A stretch of 64,000 nucleotides of DNA, taken from Streptomyces sp. HUAS CB01 (lineage in GTDB: Bacteria; Actinomycetota; Actinomycetes; Streptomycetales; Streptomycetaceae). Each line of letters starts with the position of its first letter. Position 1 is the first letter of the stretch. The notes beneath the pieces were generated by a model, which did not search any database, was not told the DNA's origin, and was given only the letters and a program-made list of their open reading frames with translations. The position numbers were made by a program, and so were the translations under genes. Positions 48,853 to 57,609 of the stretch are shown here, in pieces. The DNA lies in the NCBI RefSeq assembly GCF_030406905.1, contig NZ_CP129137.1, positions 3,802,001 through 3,866,000 of the forward strand, read 5' to 3'.

Positions 48853-50388
48853 CTATGCCGCGGGCCCGGCGGACTCGGTCCTCCCTCGCTTCCCGTCCGG
48901 GGCCGCCCCCTCGGCCCGGCGCAGCAGCAGCGCGGCGACCAGGCCGCCCGCCAGCACCGCCACCGCTCCGACGAGCTGACCGGTCTGCAGGCTCGAGGCG
49001 AAGGCGTCCTCGATGCGCGCCCGGTCGGCGGGGCCCTCGGCGGCGGCCAGCGCCGCCGGGAGGGAGGCCGCCGGGACGGCGACAAGGGAGGCGAAACGGG
49101 AGTTGAGGACGGCACCGAGGACGGCGACGCCGAGTCCGTTGCCGAACTCCGCCAGGGTGCCGTTGATGCCCGCGCCCACGCCCGCCTTCTCCGCCGGGAT
49201 CGCGCTCATCACCGCGTTGGCCATGGCGGGCATGGACAGCGCCACCCCGGCGCCCATCACGACCAGGCCGAGGAGCGTCCCGCCGTACCCGTGCCGGCCT
49301 CCGAGCACGGCGATCGCCGCGAGCCCGGCCGCCACCAGCCCCATGCCGAGGGCGATGGTGGCGGGTGTGCCGATCCTGGACAGCAGCCGCGCGCCGAGAC
49401 CGGTGAGGTTCAGCACGACGACGGTCAGGGCGAGCGGGGCCGTCCGCAGTCCGGCCTCCAGGGGCCCGTGGCCGAGCACGAACTGCAGGTGCTGGGTGAG
49501 CAGGAACAGCGAGCCGGTCATGCCGAACGCGACGAGGACCGCACCGGCGACCGCACCCACGAACCTCCGGTTCCGGAAGAAGTGCATGTCGAGCATGGGG
49601 TGTTCGGTGTGCAGCTCCCAGAGGGCGAACGCACCGAGGACGACCGCCCCGGCCAGGGACGGGACCACCACCTGCGCGGAGGTCCAGCCGTGTTCGGGGC
49701 CGGTGATGACGGCGTAGACGAGCGCCGTCATACCGACCGTCGACAGGAGCGCACCGAGCAGGTCGGGCCGGGCGCCGGCCTTGTGCCTGGACTCCGGGAC
49801 GAGGGCGACCACCGCGACCAGGCCGATCACCGCGACCGGGATGTTGACGAGGAAGATCGCACCCCACCAGAAGTGGTCGAGCATCACCCCGCCGATCAGC
49901 GGCCCCGCGGCGAAGCCGAGCGAACTGACCGTGGACCAGAGGGCGATGGCCCTCACCCGCTCGCCGTCGTCGAAGATCTGCACCACGACGGCGAGGGTGG
50001 TGGTCATCAGCAGGGCGCCGCCGATGCCCATGCCCGCCCGGGCGGCGATCAGCTGACCCGAGGTCTGGGCGAGCCCGGCCGCCAGCGAGCCGACACCGAA
50101 GACCACCAGCCCGGAGACCAGCATCAGCCTGCGGCCGTAGCGGTCCGCGGCGTTGCCCGCGGTGAGCAGCAGGCCCGACTGGACCAGGGAGTAGGCGTTG
50201 ATCATCCACTGGATGTCGGCGGTGGAGGCGTCGAGCTCCCTGGTGAGGGAGGGGATCGCGACGCCGAGGACGGTGTTGTCGAGCAGCACGGTCAGCTGGG
50301 CGAGACAGATGACGCCCAGGATCAGCCAGCGCTGCGGGTGTCCGCCCGGGGCGGTGGGTGCTTGCGATTCCGTGGTCGGGGCGGTCAC
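48853..50388 (-). CDS. DHA2-type MFS efflux pump
   Basis: 511 residues, 14 predicted helices: LILGVICLAQLTVLLDNTVL, motif A GNAADRYGRRLM, GALLMTTTLAVVVQIFDDGE, motif C WSTVSSLGFAAGPLIGGVML, then the central pair of extra helices and a C-terminal AVLAGGLVAALLLRRAEG. The MFS plan is complete, unlike the fused pump at 44 kb. GTG at 50388 follows AAGGAG. The upstream inverted repeat (50395-50437) overlaps the ribosome-binding region, so the TetR protein encoded next would block transcription there. Substrate unknown; quinolone/antiseptic-type pumps are relatives. Confidence 0.94.
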   Translation of the reverse strand: MTAPTTESQAPTAPGGHPQRWLILGVICLAQLTVLLDNTVLGVAIPSLTRELDASTADIQWMINAYSLVQSGLLLTAGNAADRYGRRLMLVSGLVVFGVGSLAAGLAQTSGQLIAARAGMGIGGALLMTTTLAVVVQIFDDGERVRAIALWSTVSSLGFAAGPLIGGVMLDHFWWGAIFLVNIPVAVIGLVAVVALVPESRHKAGARPDLLGALLSTVGMTALVYAVITGPEHGWTSAQVVVPSLAGAVVLGAFALWELHTEHPMLDMHFFRNRRFVGAVAGAVLVAFGMTGSLFLLTQHLQFVLGHGPLEAGLRTAPLALTVVVLNLTGLGARLLSRIGTPATIALGMGLVAAGLAAIAVLGGRHGYGGTLLGLVVMGAGVALSMPAMANAVMSAIPAEKAGVGAGINGTLAEFGNGLGVAVLGAVLNSRFASLVAVPAASLPAALAAAEGPADRARIEDAFASSLQTGQLVGAVAVLAGGLVAALLLRRAEGAAPDGKRGRTESAGPAA

Positions 50389-50394
50389 ACGACT

Positions 50395-50437
50395 CCTTGT
50401 ACGGTGTACGGAACGGATTCCCGTACACCGTACAAGG
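50395..50437. promoter_or_regulatory. Large TetR-type operator of the MFS-tetR unit
   Basis: 17-bp perfect arms (CCTTGTACGGTGTACGG and its complement at 50421-50437) separated by nine bases. Each arm itself holds GTAC-N3-GTAC. A further related half (CTTACGCCGTACAG) lies just outside, near 50443. Placed directly before the MFS start. Confidence 0.8.
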
Positions 50438-50459
50438 GTTTCCCTTACGCCGTACAGCG

Positions 50460-52589
50460 TCAATGCGCCGAGGTGAGGTCGTAGAGCGTGGTGCCCCCCA
50501 CGGTGACCTGGGTGAAGTTCGCCCGGACCCACGCCCGGATCTCGGCGCTGCCCCCGCCACCGGGCCCACCCGGCCGGCCGCCGCCGCCCGCGCCGCCGTC
50601 GATGAACCAGTGGATCCGCCCCTCGGCGACGTACTGCTGGAACCGGGCGAGCGTCGGCGACGGATCGCTGCCGTTGAACCCGCCGATCGCCATGACGGGC
50701 TTCCCGGTGGCCAGTTGGTACGCGGCCGCGTTCTGGGAGCCGATCGCGGCGGCCACCCAGGTGTGGTCGGAGGCGTTCTCCGTCAGCCTGGCCGCGACGG
50801 CGGAACCGACGTCCGGCCCGTCGAGCAGACCGCCCGCCCGGCCGGCCCCGCCCGGCCTTTCGCCCCACGCCCGGCCGCCGTGGCCCTGGCCCTGACCCGT
50901 GCCGGGCGAGAGCCCCGCGCCCTGACCGGTGCCGGGCGGCACGCCCGGCCCCCGGCCGGCCCCGCCTTGTCCCGGACCCTGCCCCGGACCCCGGCCGGCC
51001 CCCGCGCCCGGCGGGGTCATCGCGGGACCGCCGTCGCCCCGGCCTCCTGGCCCGCCGCGCGGGGACTCCGGTCCCGCCGTCACGATCGAACCCCGGTGCG
51101 CGCTCCCCAGCGTGGACAGCGTGTACGCCACGGGCCCGGCCAGCGACGCCGCGAGACCGAGGCCCGCCGCCCCCAGCGCGAGCCCGCGCCCGAGCCGCCC
51201 GGCGCACAGCAGTCCCGCCGCGGCCACGAGCCCGGCCACCGGCACCGCCGGACGCAGCCACGGCGCGAAGTCCGCGGTTCGGCCGAGCAGGACGTGGGCC
51301 CAGAGCGCCGTCAACGCCACCGCTCCGGCGAGCGCCGCACGGGCCGCGGGGTGCGCGCGCTCCTCCCAGAGCACGGTCGTGCCCATGCCGATCAGCGCCG
51401 CGAGGTACGGGGCGAGCGCCACGGTGTAGTACTCGTGGAAGATGCCGGCCATGAAGCTGAAGACCAGGAGCGTCGTCAGCAGCGCCCCGCCCCAGACGAG
51501 GAAGGCCGCGCGCGCGGTGTCGGTCCGGCCGCTCCGCCGGGTCACGACGAGGCCCGCGACGAGCAGGACCAGTGCGGCGGGCAGCAGCCAGGAGATCTGG
51601 CCTCCGACGCTCTCGCCGAACATCCGCCCGATGCCGGTCTCCCCCCAGCCGCCGCCCTGCCGGCCGCCGCCCCCCTCGCCTCCCACGCTCCCCGTCTCGT
51701 TGCCGCTGATGCGACCGAGGCCGTTGTAGCCGAAGGTGAGCTCGAGAAAGCTGTTGTTCCGGGAGCCGCCGATGTACGGGCGCGAGGACGCCGGCCACAG
51801 CTCGACGATCGCCACCCACCAGCCGCCGGACACGATCAGCGCCAGTCCCGCGAGGGCGAGTTGGCCGAACCTCCGCCGCACGGGCGCCGGCGCGCACACC
51901 GCGTACACGAGCGCGAGCGGCGGCAGCACGAGGAACGCCTGCAGGGTTTTGGTGAGGAACGCGAACCCGACCGCGACGCCCGCCCACACCAGCCAGCCGG
52001 TGCGGGCCGCTTCCAGCGCGCGCAGCACGCAGTACACGGCCACCGTCATCAGCAGCGCCAGCAGCGCGTCCGGGTTGTTGAAGCGGAACATCAGCGCGGC
52101 GACCGGAGTCAGCGCCAGCACGGCACCCGCGATCAGCCCCGCCGCCGCGCTGAAGCGCCTGCGGACCGCCGCGTGCACGACGGCCACCGCCGCCACGCCC
52201 ATCAGTACCTCGGGCACCAGGATCTGCCAGGACCCGAGCCCGAACAGCCGTACCGACAACGCCATCGGCCAGAGCGCGGCGGGCGGTTTGTCGACGGTGA
52301 TCGAGCTCGCGGCGTCGGACGAACCGAAGAGGAACGCCTTCCAGCTCTCACCGCCCGCCTGCACGGCGGCGGAGTAGAAGGAGTTGGCCCATCCGGAGGC
52401 GCTCAGGTCGTACAGGTACAGCGCTCCCGTCAGCGCCAGCAGGGCGATCAGGGCGGGTCGCGCCCAGACCGGGTCCTCGGCCCGGCCACGCCACAGCCGG
52501 GCGGCCCCGCCGGGCCGCGACGGCGGTCCCGGCGGTCCGGGCTCCGGGCTCCCGGCGGACGTGTGGAGATCGTGCGGTGCGGTCGTCAT
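50460..52589 (-). CDS. GT39-type (ArnT/PMT-like) membrane glycosyltransferase
   Basis: 709 residues. It uses a polyprenyl-phosphate sugar to glycosylate a target on the outer face of the membrane. The first extracellular loop has the conserved acidic region (LYDLSASGWANSFYSAAV, SITVDKPPAALWPMALSVRL), followed by about ten further helices and VFSFMAGIFHEYYTVALAPY. A long Gly/Pro/Gln-rich insert (about residues 500-580, e.g. GQGPGQGGAGRGPGVPPGTG) precedes an extracytoplasmic C-terminal domain (TWVAAAIGSQNAAAYQLATG, PVMAIGGFNGSDPSPTLARF) as in YkcB-type proteins. The start overlaps the stop of the GT2-GtrA gene (ATGA). Target unknown. Confidence 0.93.
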   Translation of the reverse strand: MTTAPHDLHTSAGSPEPGPPGPPSRPGGAARLWRGRAEDPVWARPALIALLALTGALYLYDLSASGWANSFYSAAVQAGGESWKAFLFGSSDAASSITVDKPPAALWPMALSVRLFGLGSWQILVPEVLMGVAAVAVVHAAVRRRFSAAAGLIAGAVLALTPVAALMFRFNNPDALLALLMTVAVYCVLRALEAARTGWLVWAGVAVGFAFLTKTLQAFLVLPPLALVYAVCAPAPVRRRFGQLALAGLALIVSGGWWVAIVELWPASSRPYIGGSRNNSFLELTFGYNGLGRISGNETGSVGGEGGGGRQGGGWGETGIGRMFGESVGGQISWLLPAALVLLVAGLVVTRRSGRTDTARAAFLVWGGALLTTLLVFSFMAGIFHEYYTVALAPYLAALIGMGTTVLWEERAHPAARAALAGAVALTALWAHVLLGRTADFAPWLRPAVPVAGLVAAAGLLCAGRLGRGLALGAAGLGLAASLAGPVAYTLSTLGSAHRGSIVTAGPESPRGGPGGRGDGGPAMTPPGAGAGRGPGQGPGQGGAGRGPGVPPGTGQGAGLSPGTGQGQGHGGRAWGERPGGAGRAGGLLDGPDVGSAVAARLTENASDHTWVAAAIGSQNAAAYQLATGKPVMAIGGFNGSDPSPTLARFQQYVAEGRIHWFIDGGAGGGGRPGGPGGGGSAEIRAWVRANFTQVTVGGTTLYDLTSAH

Positions 52590-53914
52590 CGTCGGACCCC
52601 CGTGGTCGTGCCGGTCGTACGGACGTGCGGTGCCACCCCGTCCGCGGGGCGCGGGAGGTCGCGGCGGTCGGGAAAGACCCAGGCGCGGAAGAGCAGGAAG
52701 CGCAGCACGGTGGCGGCAAGGTTCGCCACGACCAGCACGGCCAGCTCGGTGCCGTGGGAGGGGCTGCCCGCGGCCGCGTCCAGCGCGGCGAGGGAACCGC
52801 TGGTGAGGGCGAGGCCGATACCGAGGACCACCAGCCCCTGCGCCTGGTGCAGCACCGCGCGCTCCCGCCCGCGCACCCCGAAGGTCAGCCTCCGGTTCGC
52901 GGCCGTGTTGGCGACGGCCGAGAGCAGCAGCGCGGCGGCGTTCGCGGTCTGCGGCCCCGCACCGGCCCGGAACACGGAGTACAGGAGCAGGTAGCAGAGC
53001 GTCGAGAGCACGCCGACGGCGCAGAAGCCGACCAGCTGCCGGGCCAGTCCGCCGGGGACGCCGCCGATCCGGCGGTCCCTCGGGTCGTCGCCGAACGGCC
53101 GAGCGAGCCGGTCCAGCGGCAGCGTCCCGACCGCCAGCGCCCGCCCGACCCGCAGCACGCCCTTCAGGTCGTCGACGGCCGTGCGCACGATGCGCACGGT
53201 GGATTCCGGGTCGTCGACCCAGTCCACGGGCACCTCGTGGATCCGCAGCCCCGCCCGCTCGGCAAGCACCAGCAGCTCGGTGTCGAAGAACCAGCCGGTG
53301 TCCTCGACCATCGGCAGCAGGAGCTCGGCCACGTCACGCCGTATCGCCTTGAACCCGCACTGCGCGTCGGAGAAGCGCGCGGCGAGCGAGCCGCGCAGGA
53401 TCAGGTTGTACGTACGGGAGAGGAACTCCCGCTTCGCCCCGCGCACCACCCGCGACGACCGGGTGAGCCGGGAGCCGATCGCCAGGTCCGAGTGCCCCGA
53501 GATCAGCGGGGCGACCAGGGGCAGCAGCGCGTTGAGGTCGGTGGACAGATCGACGTCCATGTACGCCAGCACGGGCGCGTCGGACGCCGCCCACACGGCC
53601 CGCAGCGCACGGCCGCGGCCCTTCTGCTCCAGCCGGCGGACCCGGACCCCCGGCACCGAGGCCGCGAGTGCCGCCGCCACCCGGGGCGTCCGGTCGGTGC
53701 TCGCGTTGTCCGCGACGGTGATCCGGAAGCCGTACGGGAAGGTGCGGGCGAGATGGGCGTGGAGCCGGCGCACGCACGGCTCCAGGTCCTTCTCCTCGTT
53801 GAAGACGGGGATGACCACGTCGAGCACGGGCGTGCCAGCCGGGACCACGGGCAGATGTTCCCGTGCCGGCAGGGTGCCCGTGGCGGTGGTGTCCGCCGGG
53901 GTGTCGGTTCGCAT
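52586..53914 (-). CDS. GT2 family glycosyltransferase fused to GtrA-like membrane domain
   Basis: 442 residues. The GT2 domain (about residues 30-260) is of the dolichyl/polyprenyl-phosphate sugar synthase type: VLDVVIPVFNEEKDLEPCVR, ITVADNASTDRTPRVA, YMDVDLSTDLNALLPLVAPL (DxD), AQCGFKAIRRDVAELLLPM and FFDTELLVLAERAGLRIHEV. The GtrA domain (about 300-425) has four helices (LVGFCAVGVLSTLCYLLLYS, NAAALLLSAVANTAANRRLT, LVVLGIGLALTSGSLAALDA, LAVLVVANLAATVLRFLLFR) and would flip the lipid-linked sugar. It hands the donor to the GT39 enzyme encoded next. ATG at 53914, 25 bases after the histidine kinase stop. Confidence 0.94.
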   Translation of the reverse strand: MRTDTPADTTATGTLPAREHLPVVPAGTPVLDVVIPVFNEEKDLEPCVRRLHAHLARTFPYGFRITVADNASTDRTPRVAAALAASVPGVRVRRLEQKGRGRALRAVWAASDAPVLAYMDVDLSTDLNALLPLVAPLISGHSDLAIGSRLTRSSRVVRGAKREFLSRTYNLILRGSLAARFSDAQCGFKAIRRDVAELLLPMVEDTGWFFDTELLVLAERAGLRIHEVPVDWVDDPESTVRIVRTAVDDLKGVLRVGRALAVGTLPLDRLARPFGDDPRDRRIGGVPGGLARQLVGFCAVGVLSTLCYLLLYSVFRAGAGPQTANAAALLLSAVANTAANRRLTFGVRGRERAVLHQAQGLVVLGIGLALTSGSLAALDAAAGSPSHGTELAVLVVANLAATVLRFLLFRAWVFPDRRDLPRPADGVAPHVRTTGTTTGVRR

Positions 53915-53939
53915 GGTCCGACTCTCGACGGGTCGGCTG

Positions 53940-55469
53940 TCACCCTCGTGTGCCGAGGCTGTGCGCCGTCTGTGAGTCCACGGGCTCATGGGCGAGCGGG
54001 AGCCGCACGGCGAAGACCGTGCGGCCCGGCACGCTCCGCACGTGCACCGTCCCGCCGTGCGCGGTGACCACGGCGTGCACGATCGCCAGCCCGAGGCCGG
54101 TGCTGCCGGCGTGCCGGGAGCGTGAGGCGTCGCCGCGCGCGAAGCGCTCGAACACATGCGGAAGCAGGGCGGGCGGAATGCCGGGGCCGTCGTCGCGGAT
54201 CTCCAGCGCGACCGCCGTCCCGCACTCCAGCGGCCGCACGGCCGCGGTCACGGTGGTGCCCGGCGGGGTGTGCGTACGGGCGTTGGCCAGCAGATTGACC
54301 AGCACCTGCTGCAACCGCTCCGGATCGGCCCGCACCACGGCCGGGTCCTCCGGCAGGTCCAGGCGCCAGACGTGCTCGGGTCCCGCGGCCCGGGCATCGC
54401 TCACCGCGTCGACGACCAGCGGGGACACATCGGTGCCGCGGTACGCCAGCGGCCGTCCGGCGTCGAGCCGTGCCAGCAGGAGCAGATCCTCCACCAGCCC
54501 CGTCATCCGGGTGGCCTCCGACTCGATCCGGGCGAGCGCGTGCCGGGTGTCGGGACCGGGCCGCTCCCGGCCGCGCCGGGTCAGCTCGGCGTAGCCGCGG
54601 ATGGACGCCAGCGGGGTGCGCAGCTCATGGCCGGCGTCCGCCACGAACTGCCGCACCCTCGTCTCGCTCTCCTGCCGCGCGTGCAGGGCGGAGTGGACGT
54701 GGTCGAGCATCCGGTTGAGCGCGGCGCCCACCCGGCCGACCTCGGTCGCGGGGTCGGCCTCCGCCTCGGGCACCCGCTCGTGCAGGGCCACCTCACCGCT
54801 GTGCAGGGGCAGTTGGGAGACACGGGTGGCGGTCGCCGCGACCCTCCGCAGCGGCCGCAGCGCGACCCCGACGAGAGTGCCGCCCGCCAGTCCGGCGGCA
54901 GCCAGTCCGGCGGCGGTCACGCAGACCTCGACGACCACGAGGGTGCCCAGGGTGCTGTGGACCTCGGTGAGGGGGACACCGACGAGGAACGCGCCGTTGC
55001 CGCCCGCCCGGTACTCGACGCGGTAGCCGCCGAGTCCCGGCAGCTCCACGGTGTGCGGCTGTCCGTCGCGCGGCACGGCCGCGAGTTCGGCCTTCTCCGC
55101 ACCGGTCAGGGCCCGGTCCGTTATCCACGGACCCAGTTCGTCCGAGTCCTGCTGGGTGGAGACGAGGCCGTCGCCGAGGCCACCGTCCGGGGTGACCTGG
55201 ACGCCGACCGTCCCGAGCGGCGCGCCGCCGCCGGTGACGAAGCGCAGCGGCTCCGGGGGCCGCGGCCCGGCGGCCGGTGCGCCCGGAGGGGGACCGGCCG
55301 CCCGCAGCGCGACACCGTGCAGTTGCTCGTCCTTCTGCCCGTAGAGGTAGGTGCGCAGCGCGAGCGTCGTCACGGTGCCGATGACCGCCGCGACCACCGC
55401 GATGAGCACCACGGCGGACACCACGAGCCGTGTCCGCAGCGACCATCCGCCGCCCGTGCCGCCGCTCAC
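53940..55469 (-). CDS. Sensor histidine kinase (HAMP/HisKA type)
   Basis: 509 residues. Transmembrane helix 1 is LVVSAVVLIAVVAAVIGTVT. An extracytoplasmic sensor of about 130 residues and helix 2 (VVVEVCVTAAGLAAAGLAGG) follow. Then come HAMP (LRPLRRVAATATRVSQLPL), HisKA with GHELRTPLASIRGYAELTRR (phosphoacceptor His), and HATPase_c with NLLANARTHTPPGTTV, IRDDGPGIP, ERFARGDASRS and GSTGLGLAIV. Complete. GTG at 55469 follows directly after the TAG of the response regulator. Sensor loop rich in Pro/Gly, ligand unknown. Operon with RR, GT2-GtrA and GT39. Confidence 0.95.
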   Translation of the reverse strand: MSGGTGGGWSLRTRLVVSAVVLIAVVAAVIGTVTTLALRTYLYGQKDEQLHGVALRAAGPPPGAPAAGPRPPEPLRFVTGGGAPLGTVGVQVTPDGGLGDGLVSTQQDSDELGPWITDRALTGAEKAELAAVPRDGQPHTVELPGLGGYRVEYRAGGNGAFLVGVPLTEVHSTLGTLVVVEVCVTAAGLAAAGLAGGTLVGVALRPLRRVAATATRVSQLPLHSGEVALHERVPEAEADPATEVGRVGAALNRMLDHVHSALHARQESETRVRQFVADAGHELRTPLASIRGYAELTRRGRERPGPDTRHALARIESEATRMTGLVEDLLLLARLDAGRPLAYRGTDVSPLVVDAVSDARAAGPEHVWRLDLPEDPAVVRADPERLQQVLVNLLANARTHTPPGTTVTAAVRPLECGTAVALEIRDDGPGIPPALLPHVFERFARGDASRSRHAGSTGLGLAIVHAVVTAHGGTVHVRSVPGRTVFAVRLPLAHEPVDSQTAHSLGTRG

Positions 55470-56210
55470 CTAGTCACCGGGCTTGATCAGGTATCCCGCC
55501 CCGCGCCGGGTGTGGATCATCGGGGTGCGCCCCGCGTCGATCTTGCGCCGGAGATAGGAGATGTAGAGCTCGACCACATTGGCCTGGCCGCCGAAGTCGT
55601 ACGACCAGACCCGGTCCAGGATCTGCGCCTTGCTGAGCACCCGCCGGGGGTTGCGCATCAGATAGCGCAGCAGCTCGAACTCGGTCGCCGTGAGGTGGAT
55701 CGACGTGCCGGCCCGGGTGACCTCGTGACTGTCCTCGTCGAGCTTCAGGTCGCCGACGACGAGCAGGGACCCGTCGCGCGCGGCCGCCGCGGTGCCCGAG
55801 CGCCGGATCAGCCCGCGCAGTCGCGCCACGACCTCCTCCAGGCTGAACGGCTTGGTCACGTAGTCGTCACCGCCCGCCGTCAGACCGGCGATCCGGTCCT
55901 CGACGGCGTCCCTGGCCGTCAGGAACAGCACCGGCACGTCCGGGAGTTCGCGCCGCAGCCTGCCGAGGACGGTCAGCCCGTCCATGTCGGGCAGCATCAC
56001 GTCGAGGATCACCGCGTCGGGCCGGAAATCGCGCGCCGCGCGTACGGCACCCGCTCCGTCGCCCGCGCTGCGCACCTCCCACCCCTCGTAGCGCAGGGCC
56101 ATCGAGAGCAGCTCGGTGAGGGAGGACTCGTCGTCCACGACGAGCACCCGTACGGGGCCGCCGTCGGTCCTGCGCAGTCCGGTCCGTCCCCGGGCGGTGG
56201 TCGTCGTCAT
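55470..56210 (-). CDS. OmpR/PhoB-family response regulator
   Basis: 246 residues. Receiver domain: VRVLVVDDESSLTELLSMAL, the phosphoacceptor Asp in AVILDVMLPDMDGLTVL, FLTARD and the Lys in DDYVTKPFSLEE. The C-terminal winged-helix domain has LTATEFELLRYLMRNPRRVL, AQILDRVWSYDFGGQANVVE and RRKIDAGRTPMIHTRRGAGY. First gene of a four-gene leftward operon (RR, HK, GT2-GtrA, GT39), so the system likely adjusts envelope glycosylation to an external signal. ATG at 56210. Confidence 0.95.
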   Translation of the reverse strand: MTTTTARGRTGLRRTDGGPVRVLVVDDESSLTELLSMALRYEGWEVRSAGDGAGAVRAARDFRPDAVILDVMLPDMDGLTVLGRLRRELPDVPVLFLTARDAVEDRIAGLTAGGDDYVTKPFSLEEVVARLRGLIRRSGTAAAARDGSLLVVGDLKLDEDSHEVTRAGTSIHLTATEFELLRYLMRNPRRVLSKAQILDRVWSYDFGGQANVVELYISYLRRKIDAGRTPMIHTRRGAGYLIKPGD

Positions 56211-56387
56211 ACCGCCCACTCTGCGAGGCAGCGCTGAGAGGGGCCTTGCCCTTCCCTGTGAATTCCCTGAGAACCGTCCGGGCCGCCTCCGGAGCACGGG
56301 GTCACGGGCCGGCGGGCCTCACCGGTTCACGCGACCCGCCGGCCGGAGGCGGTGGCGGCGGACCGGGTAGGGGCAGGGGGTAGGGCA

Positions 56388-57383
56388 TCACGGCTCGACG
56401 CGGAACAGCGCGGCCGCGTTCCCGTGGCAGACGGCGCGCAGCCAGTCGTCGCCGAGGTCCAGCCGCTCCAGCGCCCGGAGCTGGTGCAGATAGGGGTACG
56501 GGATGTTGGGGAAGTCCGTCCCGAGCAGCACGCGGTCCCCCAGGTCCGCCAGCCGTGCCCGCTCGGCCGCGGGAAACGGGCTGAGACGCTCGCTGAAGTC
56601 GGTGAACGCCATCGTCGTGTCCAGGCGCACCTCCTCGTGGCGCTCGGCGAGGTCCAGGAAGTCCGTGTACTCCGGCATCCCCATGTGGGCGACGATCAGC
56701 GGCAGTCGGGGATGGCGCGCGAGGAGACGCCCCACCGGCTCGGGCCCCGTGTGCTTGCCGGGCGCCGGCCCGGACCCGCAGTGCATCACCACCGGCACGC
56801 CCGCCTCGGCGAGCAGCCCCCACACCGGGTCGAGGAGGGTGTCGCCGGGGTCGTACGCCCCGACCTGGACGTGCGACTTGAACACCCGGGCCCCGCTCTC
56901 GACTGCCGCGCGGACATAGCGCTCGACACCCTCCTCGGGGTACAGCGTCGCCGTGCGCAGACAGTCGGGCGTCCGGGCGGCGAAGTCCGCGGCCCATCCG
57001 TTGAGCCACTCCGCCATGCCCGGTTTGTGGGGGTACAGCATGGAGGTGAATTTCTTCACCCCGAACTCCCGCAGCAGCGCGAGCCGTCGGCCCTCCTCCT
57101 CGCGGTAGGTGATGGGCCACGCCACGCCCGTCAGCGGCCCGGCGGAGTCGAAGTACGCCCACACCTTGTCCAGGACCCGCTCGGGCATGAAGTGGGTGTG
57201 CACGTCGATGAGTCCGGGCAGCCCCAGCCTCGTCCAGAACGCCCGTACCGCCAGGGCCTCGGTCCCGTCCGCGGCCGGGCTACCGCCGGGCCCCGCCACC
57301 GCTTCGCGGGCCGCTCCCGCCGTCTCCGGCGAACAGCACGGGGAGGTGGGGAGGTTCGGTTCCGGCACGGGGTGATCGCTCAT
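56388..57383 (-). CDS. Amidohydrolase family protein (amidohydrolase 2 type)
   Basis: 331 residues, TIM-barrel metal hydrolase. DVHTHFMPERVLDKVWAYFD carries the HxH metal ligands near residue 60. VFKSHVQVGAYDPGDTLLDP and PVVMHCGSGPAPGKHTGPEP (His) follow, then LIVAHMGMPEYTDFLDLAER (His) and VLLGTDFPNIPYPYLHQLRA with the catalytic Asp. It resembles decarboxylase/hydrolase members of the ACMSD-like superfamily; substrate unknown. An N-terminal stretch of about 50 residues (CCSPETAGAAREAVAGPGGS) is unrelated to the fold. ATG at 57383 follows GGAGGGTGGGGTC. Stands alone. Confidence 0.92.
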   Translation of the reverse strand: MSDHPVPEPNLPTSPCCSPETAGAAREAVAGPGGSPAADGTEALAVRAFWTRLGLPGLIDVHTHFMPERVLDKVWAYFDSAGPLTGVAWPITYREEEGRRLALLREFGVKKFTSMLYPHKPGMAEWLNGWAADFAARTPDCLRTATLYPEEGVERYVRAAVESGARVFKSHVQVGAYDPGDTLLDPVWGLLAEAGVPVVMHCGSGPAPGKHTGPEPVGRLLARHPRLPLIVAHMGMPEYTDFLDLAERHEEVRLDTTMAFTDFSERLSPFPAAERARLADLGDRVLLGTDFPNIPYPYLHQLRALERLDLGDDWLRAVCHGNAAALFRVEP

Positions 57384-57609
57384 GACCCCACCCTCCGACG
57401 TACGCCGACGGGCTGTCCAGGCCCGGCTCCGGTCGCGGGCGGTGCCGGGCGGATGTCCGCGTACCGGGGCCTGGTCCGGCAGCGGCGACCGCACCGGGCC
57501 CGCGCACCGGGGCAGGACCTGCCGGTGGCCGGGCCGGACCGGCCCCGTCGACCCCGGCCGGATCCCGTCGGACCCGTCCCGGACCGGGACCCGACCGGGA
57601 CCCGACCGG

